DNA from: Brevibacillus brevis NBRC 100599
GTDB taxonomy: Bacteria; Bacillota; Bacilli; Brevibacillales; Brevibacillaceae
Direction of reading: 5' to 3'
Length of the DNA: 64,000 bases
Assembly: GCF_000010165.1 (NCBI RefSeq)
Contig: NC_012491.1
Location: 5,828,001-5,892,000 of the forward strand
In this document: one piece after another, positions 53,337-60,889 of the stretch
Position numbering within the stretch: position 1 is the first letter of the stretch
How the letters are laid out: each line of letters opens with the position of its first letter
Notes under the pieces: generated by a model
What the model was told of the DNA's origin: nothing
Seen by the model: only the letters and a program-made list of their open reading frames with translations
Databases searched by the model: none
Program-made: the position numbers and the translations under genes

Positions 53337-53365
53337 ATATTAGCACTACATTGTTGAAATGTAAA
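53337..53365 (-). promoter_or_regulatory. arsR promoter
   Basis: Minus-strand TTTACA, 17 bases, TAATAT. The operator overlaps the expected start site. Confidence 0.55.
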
Positions 53366-53497
53366 GTGCTCATTATTGCTTACCTACCTAGGAAAGCCTA
53401 GAGAGTAGCACCCGTCCAACTATACAATCGTGTGCTTGTGCATTCATGGCTCGACTTATGATAAAGTGGTTTTGAAGAAAAAAGGAGGATGGCATGT

Positions 53498-53851
53498 ATG
53501 CAAAATCAAATCGGTTCTGACGCTTTGCCGCCAAAAACCTGTACAATCGATCGTTTAATTACCGTGAAGCCGGATATCGAGAAAGTATTATTGGGACAAA
53601 AAACCGCGACCCGGCGCAATGGACGCTACGCAGATGTTGGTGAAATCATGACCCTCGAAGGCCACGAATTTGTAATCGACAAGGTTTATTCACAGTCGCT
53701 CGGGGAATTAACCGATGAAAATGCCAAGCAAGAGGGATATTCGAATGTAGAGGAATATAAGCAATCCATTCTATCCTCTCATCCTGGGATGCCTTGGCTG
53801 CCGCAAATGCGAGTGTGGGTCCATGAATTTAGCCCGGGCAAGAAAAAATAA
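53498..53851 (+). CDS. ASCH-like small protein
   Basis: A 117-residue cytoplasmic protein resembling ASCH/PUA-like folds: KVLLGQKTATRRNGRYADVGEIMTLE-type basic strand (positions near 28-50) and a final strand MRVWVHEFS. ASCH proteins are thought to bind RNA. Function not established. ATG at 53498 nine bases after GGAGG is preferred over ATG at 53489. Confidence 0.65.
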   Translation: MQNQIGSDALPPKTCTIDRLITVKPDIEKVLLGQKTATRRNGRYADVGEIMTLEGHEFVIDKVYSQSLGELTDENAKQEGYSNVEEYKQSILSSHPGMPWLPQMRVWVHEFSPGKKK

Positions 53852-53853
53852 CG

Positions 53854-54297
53854 GTGGGCATTTTATTATATAAGGCGATTCTTTATCTACATATTCTCAG
53901 TGCCATGATGTCTATTGGACCGTTTTTCGTTCTGCTACCCATGATGAAAAGATTGCGAGAGGCTAACCTCACCAAACAACAGGCCTATCTGGATACTTTC
54001 AGGTCTACAACACGCTTGGCGAAGCATGCCGGTCATGTTTTGGTCATATCCGGGGTATTGCTAGTCATGGGTGGGAATTGGTCATGGAAGACGTCCTGGA
54101 TTGTGTTGACCGTATTGATCCTGGTAAGCTCCTTGTATTTCCTGGCACGCGCATTTTCGCCGAAGATACGGAAGTTTAATGAAACTGACCAGGACAAGGA
54201 TAAATTGGTGCAGTCGCTTACCCGTTCGATCTGGATCTATTTGTTTCTTTTGCTGACCATGTTATGGTTCATGGTGGTGAAGCCTGAGGTATGGTAG
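53854..54297 (+). CDS. DUF2269-like integral membrane protein
   Basis: A 147-residue four-span membrane protein with LHILSAMMSIGPFFVLLP at the first span and TRLAKHAGHVLVISGVLLV, typical of DUF2269 proteins of unknown function. GTG start two bases after the stop of the ASCH-like gene with no good ribosome site, indicating translational coupling. Confidence 0.72.
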   Translation: MGILLYKAILYLHILSAMMSIGPFFVLLPMMKRLREANLTKQQAYLDTFRSTTRLAKHAGHVLVISGVLLVMGGNWSWKTSWIVLTVLILVSSLYFLARAFSPKIRKFNETDQDKDKLVQSLTRSIWIYLFLLLTMLWFMVVKPEVW

Positions 54298-54312
54298 AGA
54301 TGATAAAAATAA

Positions 54313-54344
54313 AACACCCAGAACTACAATCAGTTCCGGGTGTT
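54313..54344. terminator. Bidirectional terminator
   Basis: AACACCC and GGGTGTT arms with inner GAACT/AGTTC, between the DUF2269 gene and the phosphorylase gene. Confidence 0.82.
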
Positions 54345-54357
54345 CCTTTACATGAAT

Positions 54358-55080
54358 TTACGAAACCGCAATAACCGCATCCAATGCGATCAACGCTTCT
54401 GCTTCAATGGCTTTTGCCATCACATCGGTGTGCGGGTTATACGATTCGAGCAAGTCTGCATCGGCATATCCGTCGATAGCCAAAATAGAGCCTGCCTTCA
54501 TTCCGCGAAGCGCCGCAATCACGAACAGGGCGGTGTTTTCCATTTCGACGGCCAAAACGCCAGCTTTTTGGTACAGCTTGTGCGGAAATTCCAACACCCC
54601 ACTGTAAAAGACATCGAGTGTCAGCGTGATTCCTTCGAATACCTTCAAGTCTGATGCATTTGCTCCCGATGCTTGTACGAGCGCGTCCACGACATGGCGA
54701 TTGGCAACAGCCGGGAAGCCCGCCGGAACCAACTGACTGGTCAAGCCGTCTTGGCGAACTGCCGCGGAGCTGATGACGAGGCTACCTGTCTCAATTTCCT
54801 TTTGGTATGACCCGGCAGTTCCTACGCGAATGATGACCTGAACGCCGCCCTTCGCCAGCTCCTCGAAGCATACGGCTGCTCCCGGTGCCCCTACCCCATG
54901 GCTCACAACCGCTACCTCGACGCCTCTCCACGTACCCGCATAGCTGTGATACTCGCGGTTTTCCCCGATTTGACGCTGATCATCGAGTTTCGATGCAATC
55001 AAGGCCGCACGTTTTGGATCACCGCACACGATGACGCGCTTGGGCAGTTGTTCTGGATCTACCTTTAGATTCGTCAACAT
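54358..55080 (-). CDS. Nucleoside phosphorylase (hexameric NP-I type)
   Basis: A 240-residue phosphorylase. VIVCGDPKRAALIA (phosphate loop), VVSHGVGAPGAAV, VIIRVGTAGSY and VLAVEMENTALF (ribose-binding Met-Glu) identify the hexameric family that includes purine nucleoside, uridine and archaeal methylthioadenosine phosphorylases. Base specificity cannot be told by eye. ATG at 55080 ten bases after AAAGGAG. Last gene of an operon with a nucleoside importer under a SAM riboswitch, which makes methylthioadenosine an attractive substrate. Confidence 0.88.
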   Translation of the reverse strand: MLTNLKVDPEQLPKRVIVCGDPKRAALIASKLDDQRQIGENREYHSYAGTWRGVEVAVVSHGVGAPGAAVCFEELAKGGVQVIIRVGTAGSYQKEIETGSLVISSAAVRQDGLTSQLVPAGFPAVANRHVVDALVQASGANASDLKVFEGITLTLDVFYSGVLEFPHKLYQKAGVLAVEMENTALFVIAALRGMKAGSILAIDGYADADLLESYNPHTDVMAKAIEAEALIALDAVIAVS

Positions 55081-55081
55081 C

Positions 55082-55747
55082 TCAATCGAACTCCTTTTTC
55101 TCCCACTCATCCTCTGGGATCGGCAATGCTTCACCGGAGAACCGCTCTTCGCGGAACGGGTCTGCGATCAAGTGAAAACCATTTTGCTCCCAGAAGCCGG
55201 GCTTGTTTTCCGTCATAAATTCAATTCCTCTGATCCACTTCACGCTTTTCCAGAAATACAGATGTGGAACAACCAGGCGAAGCGGCCAGCCGTGCTTGTC
55301 CGTCAGTCGCTCTCCGTCAAAGGAGTGAGCCAGCAACACATCATCACGCTCCAGATCAACGAGCGGCACATTGGCGGTATAGTCGTGATCACCGTGCAGC
55401 ATGACGAAGTTCGCCTGCGGATTCACGCCAATCGCCTGTAGAAAATCACGAAAACGCACGCCTGTAAACGCATTGTCAAAACGGGACCAGCGCGTCACGC
55501 AGTGAATGTCGCTTGTCACTGTCACCTGCGGCATCGCCATGATCTCTTCGTAGGAGAGCGTCACTTCCCGATCTACCTCCCCGAAAACACGCAGCGTCCA
55601 TTCGTTCATGTCATACACCGGCACGTCTCCCTCATGCAAAATGGGAAAACGCTCTGTCAGAATTTGTCCCGGCGGAAGTCGTCTGGCGAGTCCCGGTTCC
55701 ACTGGGGCGGGTACTTTCATTTTTTTGATCCGATCTGCCTTGTTCAT
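55082..55747 (-). CDS. Sulfite oxidase-like molybdopterin protein
   Basis: A 221-residue Moco-binding domain of the SUOX/MsrP family. The Mo-ligating Cys is in TSDIHCVTRWS, and HGWPLRLVVPHLYFWKSVKW is the usual pterin-binding stretch. No signal peptide and no dimerisation or heme domain, so it is cytoplasmic. ATG after GGGGGAATG. Its stop is one base before the phosphorylase start. Sulfur or N-/S-oxide chemistry is likely; the substrate is unknown. Confidence 0.87.
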   Translation of the reverse strand: MNKADRIKKMKVPAPVEPGLARRLPPGQILTERFPILHEGDVPVYDMNEWTLRVFGEVDREVTLSYEEIMAMPQVTVTSDIHCVTRWSRFDNAFTGVRFRDFLQAIGVNPQANFVMLHGDHDYTANVPLVDLERDDVLLAHSFDGERLTDKHGWPLRLVVPHLYFWKSVKWIRGIEFMTENKPGFWEQNGFHLIADPFREERFSGEALPIPEDEWEKKEFD

Positions 55748-55787
55748 ATCGCATTCCCCCTGTCTTCGCTGTCTATATGACCTGTGT

Positions 55788-56702
55788 TTAACGGGTGCTC
55801 TGCTGATTGTCGCTGCCGATCTGACTCTTGTTCTTTAAAAAGAACATCGCCGCAATCGTCAGCACGTATGGCAGCATAGCCGTAAATTGCGTCGGAAGCG
55901 AAAAACCCTGCAAACGAATACTAAGGGCATCCATCAATCCGAACAAAAGGCTCGAAGCTATAATACCGAGTGGATGCGACTGCCCCATCATCATCGCTAC
56001 CAATGCGATAAAGCCCCGGCCAGCTGTCATCCCTTCTGTAAACATCGTGACTTGCCCCAGTGAAAGCTGTGCCCCTGCAATCCCGCACAAGGCGCCACTC
56101 ATCACAATCGCCAGCACCTGAAGCCCGGTCACTTTCAGACCGAGACTGCGCGCCGCAACAGGATTCAGACCAACTGCAAGGACGCGGAAGCCCGTAACCG
56201 TCCGATAAAAGAACACATACAGCAGAATGGCAGCCAAAAACGCAAAATATACGAGTGGCGAATGGCCGGAGACAATGCCTCCGATGACCGGAATATCGTG
56301 AATGAAAGGAATCTCGACGGTTGGCAAGCCAGTCATATCCTTATCGTAAAACGCCCCTTTGACACCAAAGATCGCCCGCAATGCAAATGTCGTCAACCCC
56401 AGCGCGAGAAAGTTAATCGCCACACCGACGACGATTTCATTCGCCCTAAGCTTGATCGTCATGTACGCGAATAAGAGCGAAAAGACGATGCTGACCAGCG
56501 CTGCAATCAAAACGGCCAGAAAGAGATTCCCGGTAAAATGATTGCCGACAATCGCGGAAAAGGCACCGACCAGTACCAATCCCTCCAAGCCAACATTAAA
56601 AATTCCGACACGTGCGCAGAGCGCTCCACCCAAAGCTGCCAACAAGATCGGCGTAACCATCCGAATGGTAGAACTGAGGAGGGACCAATCAAAGAGCTCC
56701 AT
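55788..56702 (-). CDS. Nucleoside ABC importer, second permease (NupQ-like)
   Basis: A 304-residue permease of the RbsC/BmpA-importer type with eight to ten spans; ALGGALCARVGIFNVGLEGLVL near the start is diagnostic of this subfamily (COG1079). ATG after AGGAGGGG, overlapping the end of the first permease gene by 14 bases. Confidence 0.9.
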   Translation of the reverse strand: MELFDWSLLSSTIRMVTPILLAALGGALCARVGIFNVGLEGLVLVGAFSAIVGNHFTGNLFLAVLIAALVSIVFSLLFAYMTIKLRANEIVVGVAINFLALGLTTFALRAIFGVKGAFYDKDMTGLPTVEIPFIHDIPVIGGIVSGHSPLVYFAFLAAILLYVFFYRTVTGFRVLAVGLNPVAARSLGLKVTGLQVLAIVMSGALCGIAGAQLSLGQVTMFTEGMTAGRGFIALVAMMMGQSHPLGIIASSLLFGLMDALSIRLQGFSLPTQFTAMLPYVLTIAAMFFLKNKSQIGSDNQQSTR

Positions 56703-57759
56703 GCGATTCCCCTCCTTTTGCCTTCCGCTTTTTCCACCAGTCGTAGCTGAACTTGGCGGAGATAAACAATATCAATACGGCTTGTATAACACTTGCCAGC
56801 TCCAGCGGCACATCTGTATTGCGCTCTACACCCATGGCTCCTGTCTGAAAAGCAGCAAGCAGGATCGAAGTCACAATAATACCAAGCGGGTGCGAGTTCG
56901 CAAGCAGAGCTGCCATCAGGCCCGTCCAGGCGAAGCCCGGTACAGTCAGCGCCCCGTCCACGAAGCGATAGTGCGCCCCCATTACCTCGACGGTTCCCGC
57001 CAAGCCAGCCAAGCCACCACTGGCAAACATCCCGGTCAGCATCACCCGAATCCGATTAATTCCTCCGTATTGAGCAAACAGCGAGTTTTGACCCAGCATC
57101 TTCACTTCATAGCCAAAAGGCGTAAAACGAAGGACCCAGAACAGCAAGAGCGCTGCAACAATCGCAAACAAAAACCCTGCATGCACGCTCATTCCCGCAA
57201 ACAGCTTCGGAAGCCAAGCGCTTTTCTCCAGCATGACGGTCTGTGCCAGTGCGGCAGAACCCGAGCGATCCCGGAATGGCTCTGTCACGAGATAGCTCGC
57301 AAACAATACCGCAATATAGTTGAAGAGCAACGTAGAGATGAGCAACGGAATGCGAAAGCGTGCTTCCATAAAGCCCGGCAACAACGCCCAGAACCCGCCG
57401 ACCGCCATTCCTGCGAAAATACCCGCCACAATTTTGATCATTCCCGGCGCTGGCAAATAGATCGCGACTAACGCAGCACTGACGGCACCCAGCACCATTT
57501 GCCCTTCCGCTCCCAGGTTGAATACCCCTGCCCGAAATGCGAGGGAAAGACCCAAGGCAATCAGCATGATAGGTGTGGCTCTCGCTAAGGTAGACGTTAA
57601 GAAATAAAAACTGCCAAAGGCCCCTTTCCACATTTCCTGGTAGGTTCCCAAGATCGATTCGCCAACGGCAGCAATAACCAGTGCCCCGGTCAACAAACCG
57701 ATGACGACAGCCAAGAACGGCTGAACCAATGACTTAGATAGCTCTTTGATTGCTGCCAT
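56689..57759 (-). CDS. Nucleoside ABC importer, first permease (NupP-like)
   Basis: A 356-residue permease (COG4603) with LSLAFRAGVFNLGAEGQMVL and GFMEARFRIPLLISTLLFNY. Forms the channel with the NupQ-like protein. ATG after GGGAGGAAG; overlaps the ATPase gene end by 26 bases. Confidence 0.9.
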   Translation of the reverse strand: MAAIKELSKSLVQPFLAVVIGLLTGALVIAAVGESILGTYQEMWKGAFGSFYFLTSTLARATPIMLIALGLSLAFRAGVFNLGAEGQMVLGAVSAALVAIYLPAPGMIKIVAGIFAGMAVGGFWALLPGFMEARFRIPLLISTLLFNYIAVLFASYLVTEPFRDRSGSAALAQTVMLEKSAWLPKLFAGMSVHAGFLFAIVAALLLFWVLRFTPFGYEVKMLGQNSLFAQYGGINRIRVMLTGMFASGGLAGLAGTVEVMGAHYRFVDGALTVPGFAWTGLMAALLANSHPLGIIVTSILLAAFQTGAMGVERNTDVPLELASVIQAVLILFISAKFSYDWWKKRKAKGGESHGAL

Positions 57760-59263
57760 GAATGCTTCCTCCCGCCATGATCACGCTGATTTTTTCTTCG
57801 GTTGCCTCTAGGCGTGACAGCTCTCCAGCGATTCGCCCTTTATACATGACCAAAATTCTGTCAGACAAGGCGAGAATTTCGGATAACTCGGAGGAGACGA
57901 GCAGGATCCCGTCTCCCTGATTGCGCTTTTCGATCAGCGCCTGATGGATGTACTCCATGGCACCGATATCCACGCCTCGCGTAGGCTCAGCCGCAATCAA
58001 AAACGGGGTTTCATGTCCCAGCTCCCTTGCTACGATCAGCTTTTGCAAATTTCCACCTGACAGATTCCCTGCCAGCTCCTGCAATTGTCGGGAGCCTGTT
58101 TTGATGGCAAACTGATCAACCCAGCCTTTTATGACTTGGCGGAATTTCTCCCGCAAAACGACGCCACGGCGGTTGTAAGCAGGCTTTCGCTGATAGCCCA
58201 TCAACGCATTTTCCTCGACGCTTGAGAGTTTGGCCGTTCCCCACAGGTAGCGATCCTCCGGAATATGCGCCAAGCCGGCATCTCGAATGGTGGCTACTGA
58301 TTTGTTCGTCACATCCTTGCCACCTAACCGCACCGTACCCTCCTGTGCCGCTCGCAAACCGCTGATCGCTTGTAGCAGCTCGGATTGTCCATTCCCGGAA
58401 ACACCTGCGATTCCTACAATTTCCCCGTGGTGTACGGTAAAGCTGACTTGATCGAGAAGGGTCTGCTTTTCTCGAACGGCAAGATTCTCCACCTGCAACA
58501 AGGGGCCTTTATCCAGAGGAACTCGTTCAGCTAGCTCCTGCAATTCTCGTCCGACCATCAATCTTGCCAAATCATCCGCATTTGTCTCATTCCGCGAAAC
58601 CGTTCCCGTCACTTTTCCCCCGCGCAGTACCGTAATACGATCGGCTACCTCCATGACTTCCTGCAACTTGTGTGTAATCAAAATGACGCTCTTGCCGCTC
58701 TTTGCCAAGTTTCGAATCGTTTGCAGCAGGTCGCGTACCTCCAGCGGGGTAAGGACAGCAGTCGGCTCGTCCAGCACGATAATATCCGCTCCCTGATACA
58801 GGACCTTCAGAATTTCGACCCGTTGCTGTTCCCCGATCGAGCAATTCGCTACCATCGCCTGCGGATGAATCGGAATGCGATACTGCTCACTCAGCGCCCG
58901 CACCTTGTCCTCTGCGTCCTTTCTTTTGAAAAAGCCTGCTTGCTTCGGCTCATATCCGATCACGATATTTTCAGTCACACTGAATTCTCCGAAGAGCATA
59001 AAGTGCTGGTGAACCATCCCGATTCCATTTCGAATCGCGTCCTCTGGTCCGCGAAAAACAACTGGCTTGCCGTTTAACACGATCTCTCCCGACGTCGGCT
59101 GCTCCATCCCGTACAGCATCCGCATCAGTGTCGTTTTGCCCGCTCCATTTTCCCCGACAATCGCATGGACCTCTCCTGCTGCCAGTGAGAACGACACCTT
59201 GTCGTTGGCGGTAAAATCTCCGTACTTCTTGGTCATGGCCCTCATTTCCAAGCGATCGGTCAT
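57734..59263 (-). CDS. Nucleoside ABC importer, double ATPase (NupO-like)
   Basis: A 509-residue protein with two ABC cassettes. First: VGENGAGKTTLMRMLYG, QRVEILKVLYQGADIIVLDEP. Second: GVSGNGQSELLQAISG with a degenerate Walker A and LSGGNLQKLIVAREL. Typical of COG3845 importers. ATG at 59263 after GAGGGA. Confidence 0.92.
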   Translation of the reverse strand: MTDRLEMRAMTKKYGDFTANDKVSFSLAAGEVHAIVGENGAGKTTLMRMLYGMEQPTSGEIVLNGKPVVFRGPEDAIRNGIGMVHQHFMLFGEFSVTENIVIGYEPKQAGFFKRKDAEDKVRALSEQYRIPIHPQAMVANCSIGEQQRVEILKVLYQGADIIVLDEPTAVLTPLEVRDLLQTIRNLAKSGKSVILITHKLQEVMEVADRITVLRGGKVTGTVSRNETNADDLARLMVGRELQELAERVPLDKGPLLQVENLAVREKQTLLDQVSFTVHHGEIVGIAGVSGNGQSELLQAISGLRAAQEGTVRLGGKDVTNKSVATIRDAGLAHIPEDRYLWGTAKLSSVEENALMGYQRKPAYNRRGVVLREKFRQVIKGWVDQFAIKTGSRQLQELAGNLSGGNLQKLIVARELGHETPFLIAAEPTRGVDIGAMEYIHQALIEKRNQGDGILLVSSELSEILALSDRILVMYKGRIAGELSRLEATEEKISVIMAGGSIHGSNQRAI

Positions 59264-59305
59264 TCCCACTCCCTCATTTCTGTACGTCCTTTTATGAAAA
59301 TGGAA

Positions 59306-59331
59306 GACCGACTACACAGCCGTAGTCGGTC
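59306..59331 (-). terminator. Intercistronic hairpin after the binding-protein gene
   Basis: GACCGACTAC/GTAGTCGGTC with a six-base loop and only a modest T tail. Probably stabilises the upstream mRNA or partly stops transcription so that the binding protein exceeds the other subunits. Confidence 0.6.
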
Positions 59332-59386
59332 ACATCCATCACTGTGCACAAGCTATAAATAAACGTTCAGCACCGAGAAACATTTG

Positions 59387-60415
59387 TTAAAACTGGTCTG
59401 GTACTTTGCGGGTGCCCGCTACAATCTCATCGTTGATCGCTTTCACTTTATCCACCACTTCTTGTCCAATAAAAGCATTCAGCGGCGTCTTGCTTTCGTG
59501 CGTGACATAGGTTACACCAACACCTTTTTCCTTCAAGCCGTACGCCACAACACCTGGTTTGAAGGTTCCTTCTACAAAGGTCTTCACGGTTTCATAAGCT
59601 GCCGCGTCAGTTCCTTTCAATTGGGACAGAACAATATGCTCTGGATCAATCGTCGTACGGTCAACGTCCTGACCTGCTGTGAAGAAGCCTTTTTCCTTCG
59701 CTGCTTCGAAAACGCCGAGGTCGCCTACTGCTGCTGCACCGTTAATGAAATCAGCGCCTTTGGAAGCTTGGAGCAAAGCCAATTCCTTCGCTTTTGCCGG
59801 GTCAGTGAAGCTTCCTACATAGTTGACCATCAGCTCTGCTTTTGGGTTTGTCGCTTTCAAGCCCTCTCCGAAGCCAACCGTCCATTTTTTCAACTGCGGA
59901 ATATCAAGAGCGACAACCATCCCCACTTTGTTCGTTTTCGTTGCCAGACCTGCTGCTGCTCCCACCAAGTAAGCCGCTTCCTGCTCACGGAAGGTAACAC
60001 TGCGAACGTTTGGCAAATCCACTACGGTATCAATAATCGCAAAATTACGGTCAGGATTTTCGGTAGCCACTTTTTTCAATGCATCCTCTGATGTAAAGGA
60101 AGAAGTGATGATCAAATCATAATTTTCTGCAACAGCCACACGCAGATTTTCTTCAATCGCTCCATGGTCTGTAGATTCGATCGTTTTTACTTCTGCGCCC
60201 AGCTCTTGTGCGGCTTTCTTTGCACCCTCGTCCATTTGTTGGAAGAATGGATTCACACCGATTTTCTCAGGCAAAATCAAAGCAATTCGCTTTTTGGCCG
60301 CGCCCTCTTGTCCTGCTGCTTGTCCTCCTGGCTGATCTGCCGGTGCGCTTGTGCCAGTCGAGCACCCTGTTGCCAATACTGCGAATGTCGTTAATGCCAG
60401 CAATAACTTCTTCAT
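59387..60415 (-). CDS. BMP family nucleoside-binding lipoprotein
   Basis: A 342-residue basic membrane protein-type lipoprotein (lipobox LATGC), a two-lobed periplasmic-binding fold with RIALILPEKIGVNPFFQQMD, ESTDHGAIEENLRVAV and DFINGAAAVGDLGVFEAA. Homologs NupN/PnrA bind purine nucleosides. ATG after GGGAGAG. It is the first gene after the SAM riboswitch and should capture substrate for the importer. Confidence 0.92.
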   Translation of the reverse strand: MKKLLLALTTFAVLATGCSTGTSAPADQPGGQAAGQEGAAKKRIALILPEKIGVNPFFQQMDEGAKKAAQELGAEVKTIESTDHGAIEENLRVAVAENYDLIITSSFTSEDALKKVATENPDRNFAIIDTVVDLPNVRSVTFREQEAAYLVGAAAGLATKTNKVGMVVALDIPQLKKWTVGFGEGLKATNPKAELMVNYVGSFTDPAKAKELALLQASKGADFINGAAAVGDLGVFEAAKEKGFFTAGQDVDRTTIDPEHIVLSQLKGTDAAAYETVKTFVEGTFKPGVVAYGLKEKGVGVTYVTHESKTPLNAFIGQEVVDKVKAINDEIVAGTRKVPDQF

Positions 60416-60465
60416 GATGTATCTCTCCCTATCCGAACTTTACGTTTTTCTTTATCCTATTAGGT

Positions 60466-60494
60466 AATGTACGGCTTTTTACCTATTTTTTCAA
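60466..60494 (-). promoter_or_regulatory. Possible secondary promoter downstream of the riboswitch
   Basis: Minus-strand TTGAAA, 17 bases, TACATT, between the SAM-riboswitch terminator and the binding-protein gene. If active it would bypass SAM control. Confidence 0.3.
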
Positions 60495-60568
60495 TACTAT
60501 TTACGAATATTCTCTTATAAAATTAATTTATCGTTCGTTTATTCCTCCTCTTCTTTTACAAATACAAC

Positions 60569-60594
60569 AAAAAAACTCTCCCCGGAGGAAGAGT
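60569..60594 (-). terminator. Expression-platform terminator of the SAM riboswitch
   Basis: Minus-strand ACTCTTCC/GGGGAGAGT with seven T. Its 5' half (CTCTTCCTC) can instead pair with GAGGAAGAG at the 3' edge of the aptamer, giving a mutually exclusive antiterminator. Confidence 0.9.
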
Positions 60595-60616
60595 TTGCGT
60601 ACGAAGCCGTTCTCTT

Positions 60617-60737
60617 CCTCATCTGTCAAAACCATGGTACAGGTTTTGCAGGAATTGGCACCTTTCTGTTCATGCATAGACATGATCAGTGGTTGCCGGG
60701 CATCATCGGGCCAGTCCCTCCGCCGCTCTTGATAAGG
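60617..60737 (-). promoter_or_regulatory. SAM-I (S-box) riboswitch
   Basis: Minus-strand sequence carries the full S-box core: CTTATCAAGAGCGGCGGAGG, GACTGGCCCGATGATGCCCG, GCAACC, then GGTGCCAATTCCTGC, and a closing GATGAGG that pairs with CCTTATC as P1. High SAM should stabilise P1 and allow the following terminator. Downstream genes on this strand are the BMP-type nucleoside importer operon. Confidence 0.95.
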
Positions 60738-60768
60738 TAGGTGAATATATTTAGTTACAATGGAATTC

Positions 60769-60796
60769 ATTCTAGCAGAACGGTTCGAAAATGCAA
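60769..60796 (-). promoter_or_regulatory. Promoter of the SAM-riboswitch operon
   Basis: Minus-strand TTGCAT, 16 bases, TAGAAT; the start would fall about 20 bases before the aptamer. Confidence 0.55.
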
Positions 60797-60889
60797 TTCT
60801 TTTTTCTCAATTCCAAACACTTCTACAAGTAAATAAAAGTTTCAAAACTCGTCTTTTCAGCACCGAGAAATTGGCGAGAAGCGCAACCT

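Noticed and set aside
60528..60770. An 80-codon minus-strand frame with two CxxC pairs, like a small zinc protein
   Set aside because: It coincides with the SAM-I riboswitch and its terminator, has no ribosome site, and the apparent Cys pairs arise from aptamer sequence.
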